A stretch of 25,427 nt of DNA from Klebsiella pneumoniae (GCA_945869725.1 CAMBPO010000037.1:1-25427), one strand, 5' to 3'. Positions 10,587 through 19,533 are shown, numbered from the stretch's first letter. Made by a program: numbers and translations. The notes: generated from the sequence alone by a model not told the origin.

Positions 10587-10730
10587 ATTGGTTAGAGTCG
10601 GATGGATTCCCTGTATTTCCGGACAAGTTTATGGATAGCGTGCCGGAGTAGTATCGAATTGTAGTCGCTAGGATGCGCGCACAACCAATCGAATGCTTTC
10701 AACAATAAAAAATCACGAGGGGGAACACCC
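10587..10730 (+). promoter_or_regulatory. Upstream leader of TBDR paralogue 2, homologous to that of paralogue 3
   Basis: This 144-bp stretch aligns with 14398-14538 before paralogue 3. Shared blocks in the same order are ATTGG, ATTCCCTGT, ATGGAT, a GCCGG-containing block, GTATCGAATTGTAGTCGC (GTATCGAGTTGCAGTCGC in the other copy) and CAACAATAAAAAA just before the ribosome binding site. The distances to the start codon agree within three bases. It may hold the promoter and/or a structured 5' untranslated region. The rest of the gap after the terminator (10432-10586) shows nothing I recognise. The binding site GAGGGGGA is at 10717-10724. Confidence 0.6.
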
Positions 10731-13700
10731 ATGTCGACAAGACCTGGTTTCCGCAAAAATGCATTACTGCTGGGCATTATTTCATGCATGAGTTGTCTGC
10801 CGGCATTTGCTCAACAAGCAAATACCAATAACGATGATGCTGATATTGAAGAAGTTATTGTCACCGGTTCCTATCTGCGGGGAAGTCCACTGGATGCTCC
10901 CTCACCGGTGACCACGGTTGACAGAACGTCAATCGAAGCACAAGGCGCTGCCCAGATCTGGGACGTCATCAAGAATCTTGAAATTAACTCGGGTTCATTC
11001 ACTAACGAAGGCTCAGGTGAAGGCGGAGCGTTGTCGGGTACCGCCAACGTCAACCTGCGTAACCTGGGTGAAAACTCCACACTGACGCTGGTCAACGGCA
11101 AGCGTCAGGTGTCCGCTGCAACCGTCACCCGTAGTGGTGGTGAGTTTGTGGATATCAATACCATTCCGCTGGTGATGGTAGAGCGTGTAGAAGTGTTGAC
11201 CGACGGCGGTTCAGCACTGTACGGATCCGATGCGGTGGCCGGTGTGGTCAACGTTATCATGCGTACCGATTTTGAAGGCCTGGAAATCTATGGTGACGTA
11301 CAGGCGCTGGATGCAGCGCCTGGTGACCAGGACCAGACTGCCAGTGCTATCTGGGGCTGGGCCAGTGACAGCGGCAATACTCACTTTGTGATCTCTGCAG
11401 AAGCCTTCCGCCGAGATCCGGTCAAAGTGGAATACGGCCGCTTTTATGATGAAAACGTGGAATACACCGGTGTTGTCGGGGGTATTGCAGGCGGTATCAG
11501 TGCAACAATGGCTAACCCGGCCTTTGGTTCGCGCATCAATACCTCTTATATAAATACGGCTATTACTGCCAGAAACGTGGCAGAGGGCGGAAGTCCGGAA
11601 CAAATTCTGACAGATCCACTGTGTTCCAGTCTGAAGAGTGCTGATGGTCGCGCATTTTTCACCGGCACAAGAACTGACCAACGGGGCGGCAATGGCGGCG
11701 CCTGTCGCGAATTTACCGAAGAGTGGAGTTATATGACTGTTGGTTCTGAGCGCGACAGCATTGCTGGTGCGTTTAACCATACTTTCAGTGAGAGGGCTGA
11801 GTTTTATTCGTTCTTCCAATACTCCGGTTCACAAATCCAGCGTTCAGATTCTGGTGCTAACGGCAGCCGTGGTCCGACTGTGTTTCTGGCAGCGCCCGGT
11901 TCACACTCCGGCAACCCGGCGTTTGGTGGTTACGGCATCGGTATGAGTGCTGAATTGGGCTATTTTGCCCCGTCAGTTGGCTTGACCCGCCCAACCAACA
12001 TCCCCAATGTCCCAAACGCACTGGCTAATGGCGGCTTAAACGTACCGTTTTATGCCTCGGTCTGGAATGGTAATGCGCCGCGCAACGGTGGTAATACCAA
12101 CATCACTAATACCGATACTTTGGGTGCTCAGGCTGGCCTGAAGGGCGAGTTTTTTGCCATGAATGACCGTCGGTTTAACTACGACGTCAGTTATTCCTGG
12201 AGTGGTACCAGCTTTGAGCAGGAGTATCAGACCTTCCAGCGTGACCGAGCAGAATTGGCGGCCAACGGTCTGGGTGGTCCAAACTGCAAGCCTAACGGCA
12301 GCAGCAGCTTTAACTTCCGTGATGCACCAGGCCCGTTTGGTGGTGCAATTCCCACCATGTGGAACGTCAGTAACCGGGCTTACTACAACGGCTACACGCA
12401 AACTTTCTTCCCGGGCTTTGTGTTTACTACCCGCGAAAGTTTGGCTCTGGCCCTGACGAGCAACAACATGGGTGTGGGTGGTTGCCAGTTCTACAACCCG
12501 TTCCTGACACAGATGACTAATCCGGCGCTGGCCAACTCTGCGGAATTGATGGATTGGATGAACCCGACCATCAAGCGAGCCGACAAACGCAACAAACTGG
12601 GCGTGTTGGATGCAGTTGTTTCCGGTGAGTTGATGGAGTTGCGAGGCGGTACCGCGCAGTTTGCGGTTGGCGCGCAGTATCGTATGCAGGAAAACGCGTC
12701 GATTGCGCCAGAGATGAACCAGCCGGGTCTGGCTAAAGCTATTCTGAACTATGGCCTTAATGGCGCACCCAACACCACGCATTACGTCAGCAACAACTAT
12801 GAGTGCTCTAACTGTATCTTTAATTACAGTAATGACCGTGATGTGAAAGCGGTGTTTGGTGAGTTGTCATTGCCGCTGATCGAGAACGTTGAAACCCAGG
12901 TTGCACTGCGCTGGGAAAGTTACGGCGGCCGCATTGGCAGTGAAGTGACACCCAAGGTGGCATTGAGCTGGCGGCCAATGGACGAACTGTTGTTCCGCGC
13001 GTCGTACTCACAATCATTCCGCGCACCTAACGTTGGTATTGTGGAAGAGGGTCTGGAAGCGTCCAGTAACACCTTCCGCGATCCGCTGCGTAACCAGGCC
13101 GTGCGGGCCGGGTTGCTGCCCGTCAGCAATGACAATGCCTTGCCGAACTTCACCTATACCCTGGGTGGACCTGCGCCGGACGTGGGTAACGAGTATGCTG
13201 ATACCTACAGTGCCGGCTTTATCTGGACAGGTTCAGGCGCATGGGACGGTCTCACTGTGAATGCCGACTTCTGGCGTTTTGATTTGACCGACAAAGTGTT
13301 GCCGCAACCCGGTATTTCAGCAATCTCCAATGAACTGGCACGGTTTAAAGAAGCAGCAGCCAATCCGGCTAACTACGTTCTGAACGGCACTATCCCGGCA
13401 ACACGAACCGGGGGTTGGGCAGCGCTGGATCAGTTAACAAAATGTAATCCAACCGCATTGGCTACCCAGTTTGGTACCAATCCGGCGACCCAAGCCACGG
13501 TTGGTGGCGTAACCGGCTACAGCAACGTCACCCCAGGCTCGCGCCTGGATTGCGTGGTAAACCCGGCTGCCTACCAGATCGAGGGTGTTGTACGTACCTT
13601 TGGTACGAACCAGGGCGCACTGACCACAACCGTGCTGGGTACCATCAACGCCGGTACTATTACGGCAGACGGTGTTGACCTTAAACTCGGTTACTCCTGG

Positions 13701-14219
13701 AGCAACGACTGGGGTCGCTTCCGTGCCAGCATGGATTACACCCATGTGCGTCAGTACAAGCTGACAAATGTACCCGGCCTGGAACTTGGTCTGCTGGAAA
13801 CCGGTGTGTTTGATGCAGCCGGCACTACCGGTGATGGCAACCTGGTGCGTTCATTGCCAGACAAAAAGGGCAACCTGACGCTGAGCTGGATGCAGGATAA
13901 CCACAGCGCAGCGATCATCACCCGCTTTATCGGGTCTTATCGCGATCTGGCCTACGACAATGCGTTTAGAACGGCCAACGACAAGGTTCGTGCTTTGCTA
14001 ACCCGTCGTATCGACAGCTACCGCAGTGTCGATCTCCAGTACAGTTTCACCCATGAGTGGGCGAACGAAAGAATGGGTACAACCATCTTTACGGTTGGGG
14101 CACTGGATGCGTTTAACGCAACCATTCCATACCGTGAAGCCGGTGGTATCAACTATGATGCGGGTGTGTTTGATGGCCGTGGCCGTCGTCTGTACGCACG
14201 CGTGTTGTTGCAGCTGTGA
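10731..14219 (+). CDS. Large TonB-dependent receptor, paralogue 2 of 3
   Basis: The 1162-residue product has a signal peptide (LPAFA before QQ, about residue 27), a TonB-box-like EEVIVTGSY (residues 40-48), the same plug hallmarks as its neighbours and a barrel ending GRGRRLYARVLLQL. It is clearly the closest relative of paralogue 1: the plug and the barrel end are almost the same at protein level, while codon third positions differ widely. That indicates an old duplication kept by purifying selection. All eight mature cysteines are retained, with the CxxC pair written CSNC. The main differences lie in likely outer loops (for example around residues 235-300 and 400-450), where ligand preference would be expected to diverge. 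The start is fixed by the strong GAGGGGGA site. The ligand is unknown. Confidence 0.95.
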   Translation: MSTRPGFRKNALLLGIISCMSCLPAFAQQANTNNDDADIEEVIVTGSYLRGSPLDAPSPVTTVDRTSIEAQGAAQIWDVIKNLEINSGSFTNEGSGEGGALSGTANVNLRNLGENSTLTLVNGKRQVSAATVTRSGGEFVDINTIPLVMVERVEVLTDGGSALYGSDAVAGVVNVIMRTDFEGLEIYGDVQALDAAPGDQDQTASAIWGWASDSGNTHFVISAEAFRRDPVKVEYGRFYDENVEYTGVVGGIAGGISATMANPAFGSRINTSYINTAITARNVAEGGSPEQILTDPLCSSLKSADGRAFFTGTRTDQRGGNGGACREFTEEWSYMTVGSERDSIAGAFNHTFSERAEFYSFFQYSGSQIQRSDSGANGSRGPTVFLAAPGSHSGNPAFGGYGIGMSAELGYFAPSVGLTRPTNIPNVPNALANGGLNVPFYASVWNGNAPRNGGNTNITNTDTLGAQAGLKGEFFAMNDRRFNYDVSYSWSGTSFEQEYQTFQRDRAELAANGLGGPNCKPNGSSSFNFRDAPGPFGGAIPTMWNVSNRAYYNGYTQTFFPGFVFTTRESLALALTSNNMGVGGCQFYNPFLTQMTNPALANSAELMDWMNPTIKRADKRNKLGVLDAVVSGELMELRGGTAQFAVGAQYRMQENASIAPEMNQPGLAKAILNYGLNGAPNTTHYVSNNYECSNCIFNYSNDRDVKAVFGELSLPLIENVETQVALRWESYGGRIGSEVTPKVALSWRPMDELLFRASYSQSFRAPNVGIVEEGLEASSNTFRDPLRNQAVRAGLLPVSNDNALPNFTYTLGGPAPDVGNEYADTYSAGFIWTGSGAWDGLTVNADFWRFDLTDKVLPQPGISAISNELARFKEAAANPANYVLNGTIPATRTGGWAALDQLTKCNPTALATQFGTNPATQATVGGVTGYSNVTPGSRLDCVVNPAAYQIEGVVRTFGTNQGALTTTVLGTINAGTITADGVDLKLGYSWSNDWGRFRASMDYTHVRQYKLTNVPGLELGLLETGVFDAAGTTGDGNLVRSLPDKKGNLTLSWMQDNHSAAIITRFIGSYRDLAYDNAFRTANDKVRALLTRRIDSYRSVDLQYSFTHEWANERMGTTIFTVGALDAFNATIPYREAGGINYDAGVFDGRGRRLYARVLLQL

Positions 14220-14252
14220 TGATCAGTTTATAACCGATCGTTTGTATGGTTT

Positions 14253-14289
14253 AAAAAAAGGGGTGTCCTCACGGACATCCCTTTTTTTT
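14253..14289 (+). terminator. Rho-independent terminator of TBDR paralogue 2
   Basis: The stem GGGGTGTCC (14260-14268) / GGACATCCC (14273-14281) has one G-U pair and a 4-base loop. It is preceded by seven A and followed by eight T. It ends transcription about 40 bases after the stop codon. Confidence 0.92.
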
Positions 14290-14397
14290 GCACTTATCAT
14301 TCCTGTCGATAAACATAATCCGCAGATTGATGGTCAGCTTGACTATCGTCATTAAAACGCTTGTTCTGAATTGAATCCTGTTGCTATAGCGCTTTTT

Positions 14398-14538
14398 ATT
14401 GGATAGATTCAGATCAATTCCCTGTTGAGCCGGCAAATCTGATGGATCAGCGCCGGCGATGTATCGAGTTGCAGTCGCAGGACGCGCAGTGCGGCTAAAC
14501 GATCACATCCAACAATAAAAAAATGTGGGGAACTGTTC
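14398..14538 (+). promoter_or_regulatory. Upstream leader of TBDR paralogue 3, homologous to that of paralogue 2
   Basis: It carries the same ordered blocks as 10587-10730, with many substitutions between them; the GTATCG..TTG.AGTCGC block (14461-14478) and the CAACAATAAAAAA block are the best kept. The remaining part of the 319-bp gap (14290-14397) holds nothing I recognise. The ribosome binding site GTGGGGA lies about eight bases before ATG 14539 and fixes the long N-terminus of paralogue 3. Confidence 0.58.
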
Positions 14539-17500
14539 ATGAGTAAATTATATTCTGTCGGACTTCTAGATACCCAATCCCGTCAAAACGTTAGTCAGCA
14601 ATCCAGCGTATGGCCGGGCTTTCGAAAAAAAGCGCTGTTTCTGACCGGTCTGTTATCCTCTGTTTACTGTTTCCCCGCTTTCGCGCAAACCAACCAGGCG
14701 TTACAGACGGCTGAAGAGGAAGAGCGTGAAGTAGAGGAAGTTGTGGTCACTGGCTCCTATCTGCGCGGTAGCCCGCTTGATGCGCCATCGCCAGTGACCG
14801 TAGTTGACCGTACCTCCATCGAGGCGCAGGGAGCAGCGCAAATCTGGGATGTGATCAAGAATCTTGAAATCAACTCAGGTTCCATTACCAACGAAGGTAC
14901 TGATGGTGGTAACGCTGCCATGGGTAATTTGTCGGGCACTGCCAACGTTAACCTGCGTAACCTTGGCGAAAACTCAACCCTGACTTTGATCAATGGTAAG
15001 CGACAGGTCGCTGCAGCCACGACCACCCCGTCGGGTGGCGAATTTGTAGACATCAATACAATTCCATTGGTGATGGTGGAACGATTGGAAGTCTTGACCG
15101 ATGGTGGCTCAGCGCTGTATGGCTCTGATGCGGTAGCCGGTGCGGTTAACGTGATCATGCGCACCGAATTTGAAGGTCTGGAAATCTATGGTGACTTGCA
15201 GGCGCTGGCGACCGAGCCCGGCAAACAGGATCGCACCGTCAGCGCGATCTGGGGTTGGTCAAATGACAGTCAGACCACCCATTTTGTGTTGGCTGGTGAG
15301 GGCTTTCGCCGCGACGCCGTGCCTCTGGAAGCTGCCCGATATTTTGATGGTAACTCCGAATTCAGTGCCAGCGTGGGTGGTCTTGGTGGATTGATTTCAA
15401 ATGCGGCGTTTGGTTCGCGTCTGAATACCAGTTACCTGAACACCGGATTGATGGCGCAGGCGGGGGCGGAGGGCGGCAATGCTAACTCGAATCTGTTCAC
15501 CGATCCTCTGTGTTCGAGTTTGAGCTCAACCGACGGCACACCATTTTTTACCGGTACCAATACGAGTCAACGTGGTCAGCCCAATTCAACCTGCCGGGAG
15601 TACAGCTATCATTGGAGTCTGCTCAGCGTAGGGATGGAGCGCAACAGTGTTGCGGCCGCGTTTAACCATAGTTTTAGTGACTCGGCCGAGTTTTACAGTT
15701 TTATGCAGTGGTCAAAAAGTGATATCCAGCGAGCGGATAGCGGTGTGTACAGTGCTCGTGGTCCAAGCTTCTTTCTGGCAGCCCCTGGGTCGCATTCCAG
15801 TGTCATTGGTCAGCAGATGGAACTTGGGTTTTTTGCGCCTGCCGTTGGTTTGACCAAGCCAACAGCGGCAAACATTACTAAAGCCCCGATTTCATTGGCT
15901 AATGGCGGCCCTAACGTGCCGATGTCATCCAATATTGTGATTGGTAACGCTCCAAGAAGCGGTGCCAGTAACAACATGAATCTCACTGAAACCGTTGGTG
16001 CCCAGATGGGCTTGAAGGGTGAATTTACGGCATTTAGTGACCGACGTTTTAACTACGATGTCAGTTATTCGTGGAGTGGTACCAGTTTTGAACTTGAATA
16101 CAAAACCTTCCAGCGCGACCGTGCTGAACTGGCCGTAAACGGTCTGGGCGGTCCGAACTGCACACCCAACGGCCGAAGTGATTTTAACTTCTCCGGTCAA
16201 CCGGGTTTCTGGCAGACTCCAACCTCCAGAAACTTTACCCAGTACTTTTTCCCGGGATTTGTGCACACCACGCGCGAAAGTATTTCCCTGGCTCTTACCA
16301 GTAACAACCATGGCCAGGGCGGATGCCAATTCTATAACCCGTTCCTGACCCAGATGACTAACCCTGCCTTGGCCAATAGCCAGGAAATGATTGACTGGAT
16401 GTTGCCCACGGTGCGTCGTGGCGATAAACGCAATAAATTGGGTGTGATTGACGCGGTGGTTGCCGGTGAAATGTTTGATATGCGTGGTGGTACGGCACAA
16501 GTAGCCTTTGGTGCTCAGTACCGCATGCAAAACAACAAATCCATTGCGCCAGAACTTAATCTACCTGGTTTACCCAATGCCATTCTGGGGTATGGCAGTG
16601 ATGGAAAGCCCAACCGCTATCACTATGTCAGCAACAATTACGAATGCTCTATGTGTGCGTTTAACTATAACCATGATCGGAACGTCAAAGCCGTGTTTAC
16701 GGAATTGTCGCTGCCATTCTGGGATAGAGTGGAATCACAGGTCGCGCTGCGCTGGGAAAGTTACGGTGGCTCAATTGGCAGCGAAGTAACACCAAAAGTT
16801 GCGATGAGTTGGCGGCCGTCGGACGACTGGCTGGTGAGAGGCTCATGGTCGCAATCATTTCGTGCACCCAATATTGGTGTTCAAAAAGAAGGTCTGGAAT
16901 CAAGTTCAACCACTTTCCGCGATCCTATCCGCCGACAGGAAGTCCGGGCAGGCCTGTTGGAAGCCGTCAACAACAATGCACAACCAAACTCCACGTATAT
17001 CGTTGGGCGTCCGGCGCCGGACATCGGCAATGAGTCTGCAAATACCTACAGCACCGGCTTTATATGGACCCCAGGCGGTGCTCTGGAAGGCGCCAGTGTT
17101 AACATTGATTTCTGGCGCTTTGAAGTGAAGAACCGGGTGATGCCAGCGCCAGGCATCGCGTCAATCCAGCATGAGATCGTCGCCTTTAATGAGGCCGCTA
17201 AAAATCCCGCGAACTATGTCTACAACGGCACGATTTCCAGTAGTCCGGGTGCTGTGTATGCAGGACTTGGTCCTTATGCGCCTTGTAATCCGGCTGCATT
17301 GGAAGCGGTCTGGAGCAAAGATCCCGCTAAAAACAAAAACGCCGCCGGTGGTGTGATACCTCTGTCGCGTCTGGATTGTGTGGTTAATCCACTGAGCTAC
17401 CAGGTGCCTGACGTGGTGCGCTCCTTAGGCAGCACAACAGCAGGGCTGGTGACCATCTCCCAGCAGTCGATCAACGCCGGTGAAGTACATTCAGACGGTG

Positions 17501-18051
17501 CGGATATCAGGCTGGGTTATCGTTGGCAGACTGGACTGGGTCGGTTCCGCACCAGCATCGACTTCACCTTTGTGAACAGTTATGAGCTGGTGAATGTCCC
17601 GGGGCTGGAACTCGGTCTGCGTGAGACCGGTCTGTTTGACGCAGCCGGTACAACGGGTGACGGTTCACTTGTCCGCTCCTTGCCTGATAAAAAGGGCAAC
17701 CTGACCTTGGGCTGGAGCAGCAACGAGTTACGACACAGCGTGTCGCTGATCGGTCGGTTTATTGGTGGTTACGACAATCTGCAGTTCCGGGACACCTTTG
17801 ATAACGGTAACGACTACGTACGTACGGTGGCGAATCGCACCATTTCCAGTTACTCCAGTGTGGATATGCAGTACAACTACGTGCACGAGTGGGCAAATAC
17901 CAACCTGGGCACCACCACGCTGACCTTTGGTTTGCTGGATGCCTTCAACTCGACTATCCCGTTCCATTACAACGGTTCATTAAACTACGATGCAGCCGTG
18001 TTTGATGGCCGTGGTCGACGCTTTTACGCACGAGCTTTGATGCAGTTCTGA
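14539..18051 (+). CDS. Large TonB-dependent receptor, paralogue 3 of 3
   Basis: The 1170-residue product is the most diverged member of the triplet. Its N-terminus is about 20 residues longer than in the other two (MSKLYSVGLLDTQSRQNVSQ) before the shared WPGFRKKALFL signal core, with cleavage near residue 49 (FPAFA before QT). An acidic linker leads to the TonB-box-like EEVVVTGSY (about residues 66-74). The plug contains a short Gly/Asn-rich insertion (DGGNAAMGN) not present in the other two and keeps DINTIPLVMVERLEVLTDGG and SALYGSDAVAGAVNVIMR. The eight conserved cysteines are all present (CSMC pair). One barrel segment near residues 540-570 is shortened relative to paralogues 1 and 2. It ends GRGRRFYARALMQF, with the aromatic last residue that the others lack. 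The ligand is unknown. Confidence 0.95.
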   Translation: MSKLYSVGLLDTQSRQNVSQQSSVWPGFRKKALFLTGLLSSVYCFPAFAQTNQALQTAEEEEREVEEVVVTGSYLRGSPLDAPSPVTVVDRTSIEAQGAAQIWDVIKNLEINSGSITNEGTDGGNAAMGNLSGTANVNLRNLGENSTLTLINGKRQVAAATTTPSGGEFVDINTIPLVMVERLEVLTDGGSALYGSDAVAGAVNVIMRTEFEGLEIYGDLQALATEPGKQDRTVSAIWGWSNDSQTTHFVLAGEGFRRDAVPLEAARYFDGNSEFSASVGGLGGLISNAAFGSRLNTSYLNTGLMAQAGAEGGNANSNLFTDPLCSSLSSTDGTPFFTGTNTSQRGQPNSTCREYSYHWSLLSVGMERNSVAAAFNHSFSDSAEFYSFMQWSKSDIQRADSGVYSARGPSFFLAAPGSHSSVIGQQMELGFFAPAVGLTKPTAANITKAPISLANGGPNVPMSSNIVIGNAPRSGASNNMNLTETVGAQMGLKGEFTAFSDRRFNYDVSYSWSGTSFELEYKTFQRDRAELAVNGLGGPNCTPNGRSDFNFSGQPGFWQTPTSRNFTQYFFPGFVHTTRESISLALTSNNHGQGGCQFYNPFLTQMTNPALANSQEMIDWMLPTVRRGDKRNKLGVIDAVVAGEMFDMRGGTAQVAFGAQYRMQNNKSIAPELNLPGLPNAILGYGSDGKPNRYHYVSNNYECSMCAFNYNHDRNVKAVFTELSLPFWDRVESQVALRWESYGGSIGSEVTPKVAMSWRPSDDWLVRGSWSQSFRAPNIGVQKEGLESSSTTFRDPIRRQEVRAGLLEAVNNNAQPNSTYIVGRPAPDIGNESANTYSTGFIWTPGGALEGASVNIDFWRFEVKNRVMPAPGIASIQHEIVAFNEAAKNPANYVYNGTISSSPGAVYAGLGPYAPCNPAALEAVWSKDPAKNKNAAGGVIPLSRLDCVVNPLSYQVPDVVRSLGSTTAGLVTISQQSINAGEVHSDGADIRLGYRWQTGLGRFRTSIDFTFVNSYELVNVPGLELGLRETGLFDAAGTTGDGSLVRSLPDKKGNLTLGWSSNELRHSVSLIGRFIGGYDNLQFRDTFDNGNDYVRTVANRTISSYSSVDMQYNYVHEWANTNLGTTTLTFGLLDAFNSTIPFHYNGSLNYDAAVFDGRGRRFYARALMQF

Positions 18052-18062
18052 TCAATCAGCTT

Positions 18063-18103
18063 AAAAAAAACAGGCCGGCACAGTGTTGCCGGCCTGTTTT
18101 TTT
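18063..18103. terminator. Bidirectional Rho-independent terminator between TBDR paralogue 3 and the MFS gene
   Basis: The perfect 10-bp stem CAGGCCGGCA (18071-18080) / TGCCGGCCTG (18087-18096) has a 6-base loop, eight A on the left and seven T on the right. The symmetry lets it serve both the plus-strand receptor gene and the convergent minus-strand MFS gene. Confidence 0.93.
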
Positions 18104-18124
18104 GTCCCCACAAAAAGTTGAGGT

Positions 18125-18226
18125 TTTCACGTTCACGTTTAGGTTCAGGTTCAGGTTCAGGTTCAGGTTCAGGTCAAGGTTCAGGTCAAGGTTCAGGTTC
18201 AGATTCAGATTCAGGTCAAGGTCTTG
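18125..18226. repeat. Hexanucleotide tandem array (GTTCAG)n containing the MFS stop codon
   Basis: Seventeen consecutive 6-base units run without a phase break. Eight are perfect GTTCAG (five in a row at 18143-18172), three are GTCAAG, two are ATTCAG, and the rest are degenerate edge units. On the minus strand the perfect unit reads CCTGAA (Pro-Glu in the MFS frame) and GTCAAG reads CCTTGA (Pro-stop). The MFS stop codon (18218-18216) lies in the first such unit. There are no spacers, so this is not CRISPR. Confidence 0.93.
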
Positions 18227-19427
18227 GTATCGCAAACCGGCGACTGCGATGACTCAGAAATACGCCTAGCAGCAATAATGCACTGCACAGACCAAAACTC
18301 AGTCTGAAATCCTGCTGCCAATCGATCAGCACACCCGCAACCGCCGGCCCTATCAGCTGCCCCAGTGCAAAAAACACAGTGACAAAACTGACAGCCATGG
18401 CTGCCAGATGAGGTTGCACGGTGCTGGTGGAGGCGGCCAGTATTGACGTGAACAAGCCGCTGATCGACAAACCAATCAGCACATAGTGAAGCGCAAACAC
18501 AGCGGTCTCCGACCACAATACGGGTAACAGATTGCCAAACATGGCCATCACCATACAAATGACCAGCGCGTTGGCATGACCGATACGATCCGCTGCCACA
18601 CCCCAGGCCGGACCAGAAAACACCGAGATCAGACCCATCAGCGCGACCAGTTGCCCGGCGGTAATGGCCGGCACCTCAGACGCTAAAGCAAAACTGTACA
18701 TAAACAGGGTTTGCACAATGTAGGTCAGGCCCACGAGTCCATAAATCAAACCCATGATTAACACGTGCGGGCTGCGGTAAACGGTCAGCAGGCCTTGCTT
18801 GAGGCTGCCGGTATTGTGATTAGTGGGCGGATTGCGCAGGAAAAGCGCAACCAACAAACCCACAAAGGCCGTGCTTAAGGCAAAAACCATCCACACCTGT
18901 CGCCACCCATCCGTTGGGTCGGACTCGGTCAGCGCGGGTACGATCGCGCCTGAGATCAGCATGCCAATACCCACACCACTGTTGGCAAAGCCGATAACCG
19001 TCCCGCGTCGTTCCGGATACCAACCTCCCAACACTGATATCATCGGTGTGAAGGTAAATGCGGTGCCGAATCCCAGCAGCACCATAAACAGCATCAGCCA
19101 ACCATACACCGTGCTGATGCTGAGGCCCGCAAATCCGGCGCAAGCAAACGCCAATCCCAGAAGAATGGCTTTACGGCCACCGTATCGGCCTGCAAACACC
19201 CCGGCATACAACAATACCGCTAGGTAGCCAATGGCGGTGACGGTGCCGAGATTGGCCGCTTGCGCATAGGACAAACCCAGATCGGCTCGCATGGACGGCA
19301 GAATCAGCCCGTAGGCCAGTCTGGCAAACACCACGGTGACGAGTATGCAGATCATGCCAAGGACAATAAGGGCGCCGATCGCCGGGCGTTTGATGGCGCT
19401 CGGATCAAGGTTATGCGCTGCTGACAT
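18216..19427 (-). CDS. MFS transporter, YbfB/YjiJ-like
   Basis: The 403-residue, strongly hydrophobic protein fits twelve membrane segments. The N-terminal half has the ARLAYGLILPSMRADLGLSY segment and a motif-A-like loop GVFAGRYGGRKAILLG between helices 2 and 3. The central cytoplasmic loop lies around LRNPPTNHNTGSLKQGLL. It belongs to the inner-membrane major facilitator superfamily; substrate and direction are unknown. It follows the serine hydrolase gene on the same strand after a 139-bp gap holding an 8-bp tandem repeat, so co-transcription is possible but not shown. The C-terminus (RRFAIPRP) ends inside the hexanucleotide array, so the last residues may vary between strains if the array changes. 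The next gene, TBDR paralogue 3, converges on it across a shared terminator. Confidence 0.9.
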   Translation of the reverse strand: MSAAHNLDPSAIKRPAIGALIVLGMICILVTVVFARLAYGLILPSMRADLGLSYAQAANLGTVTAIGYLAVLLYAGVFAGRYGGRKAILLGLAFACAGFAGLSISTVYGWLMLFMVLLGFGTAFTFTPMISVLGGWYPERRGTVIGFANSGVGIGMLISGAIVPALTESDPTDGWRQVWMVFALSTAFVGLLVALFLRNPPTNHNTGSLKQGLLTVYRSPHVLIMGLIYGLVGLTYIVQTLFMYSFALASEVPAITAGQLVALMGLISVFSGPAWGVAADRIGHANALVICMVMAMFGNLLPVLWSETAVFALHYVLIGLSISGLFTSILAASTSTVQPHLAAMAVSFVTVFFALGQLIGPAVAGVLIDWQQDFRLSFGLCSALLLLGVFLSHRSRRFAIPRP

Positions 19428-19533
19428 ACTGGTTACCTAGTGTTTATTGTTATGGGCGTCCGTGCCCGCGCTGTGTATCAGCGGTGAATGCTCTCGCTTG
19501 GCTGTTGCCTGTTATTGCGCTACTGATCAATCG

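Noticed and set aside
11211..12782. Minus-strand frames of about 200 and 250 codons inside TBDR paralogue 2 (similar one at 15925-16530 in paralogue 3)
   Set aside because: They are antisense to well-conserved receptor coding sequence, show no family features, and recur only because the paralogues share codons.
18125..18226. Tandem array considered as CRISPR or as an integration attachment site
   Set aside because: The units are 6 bp and contiguous with no spacers, there are no cas, integrase or flanking direct repeats, and no tRNA adjoins.
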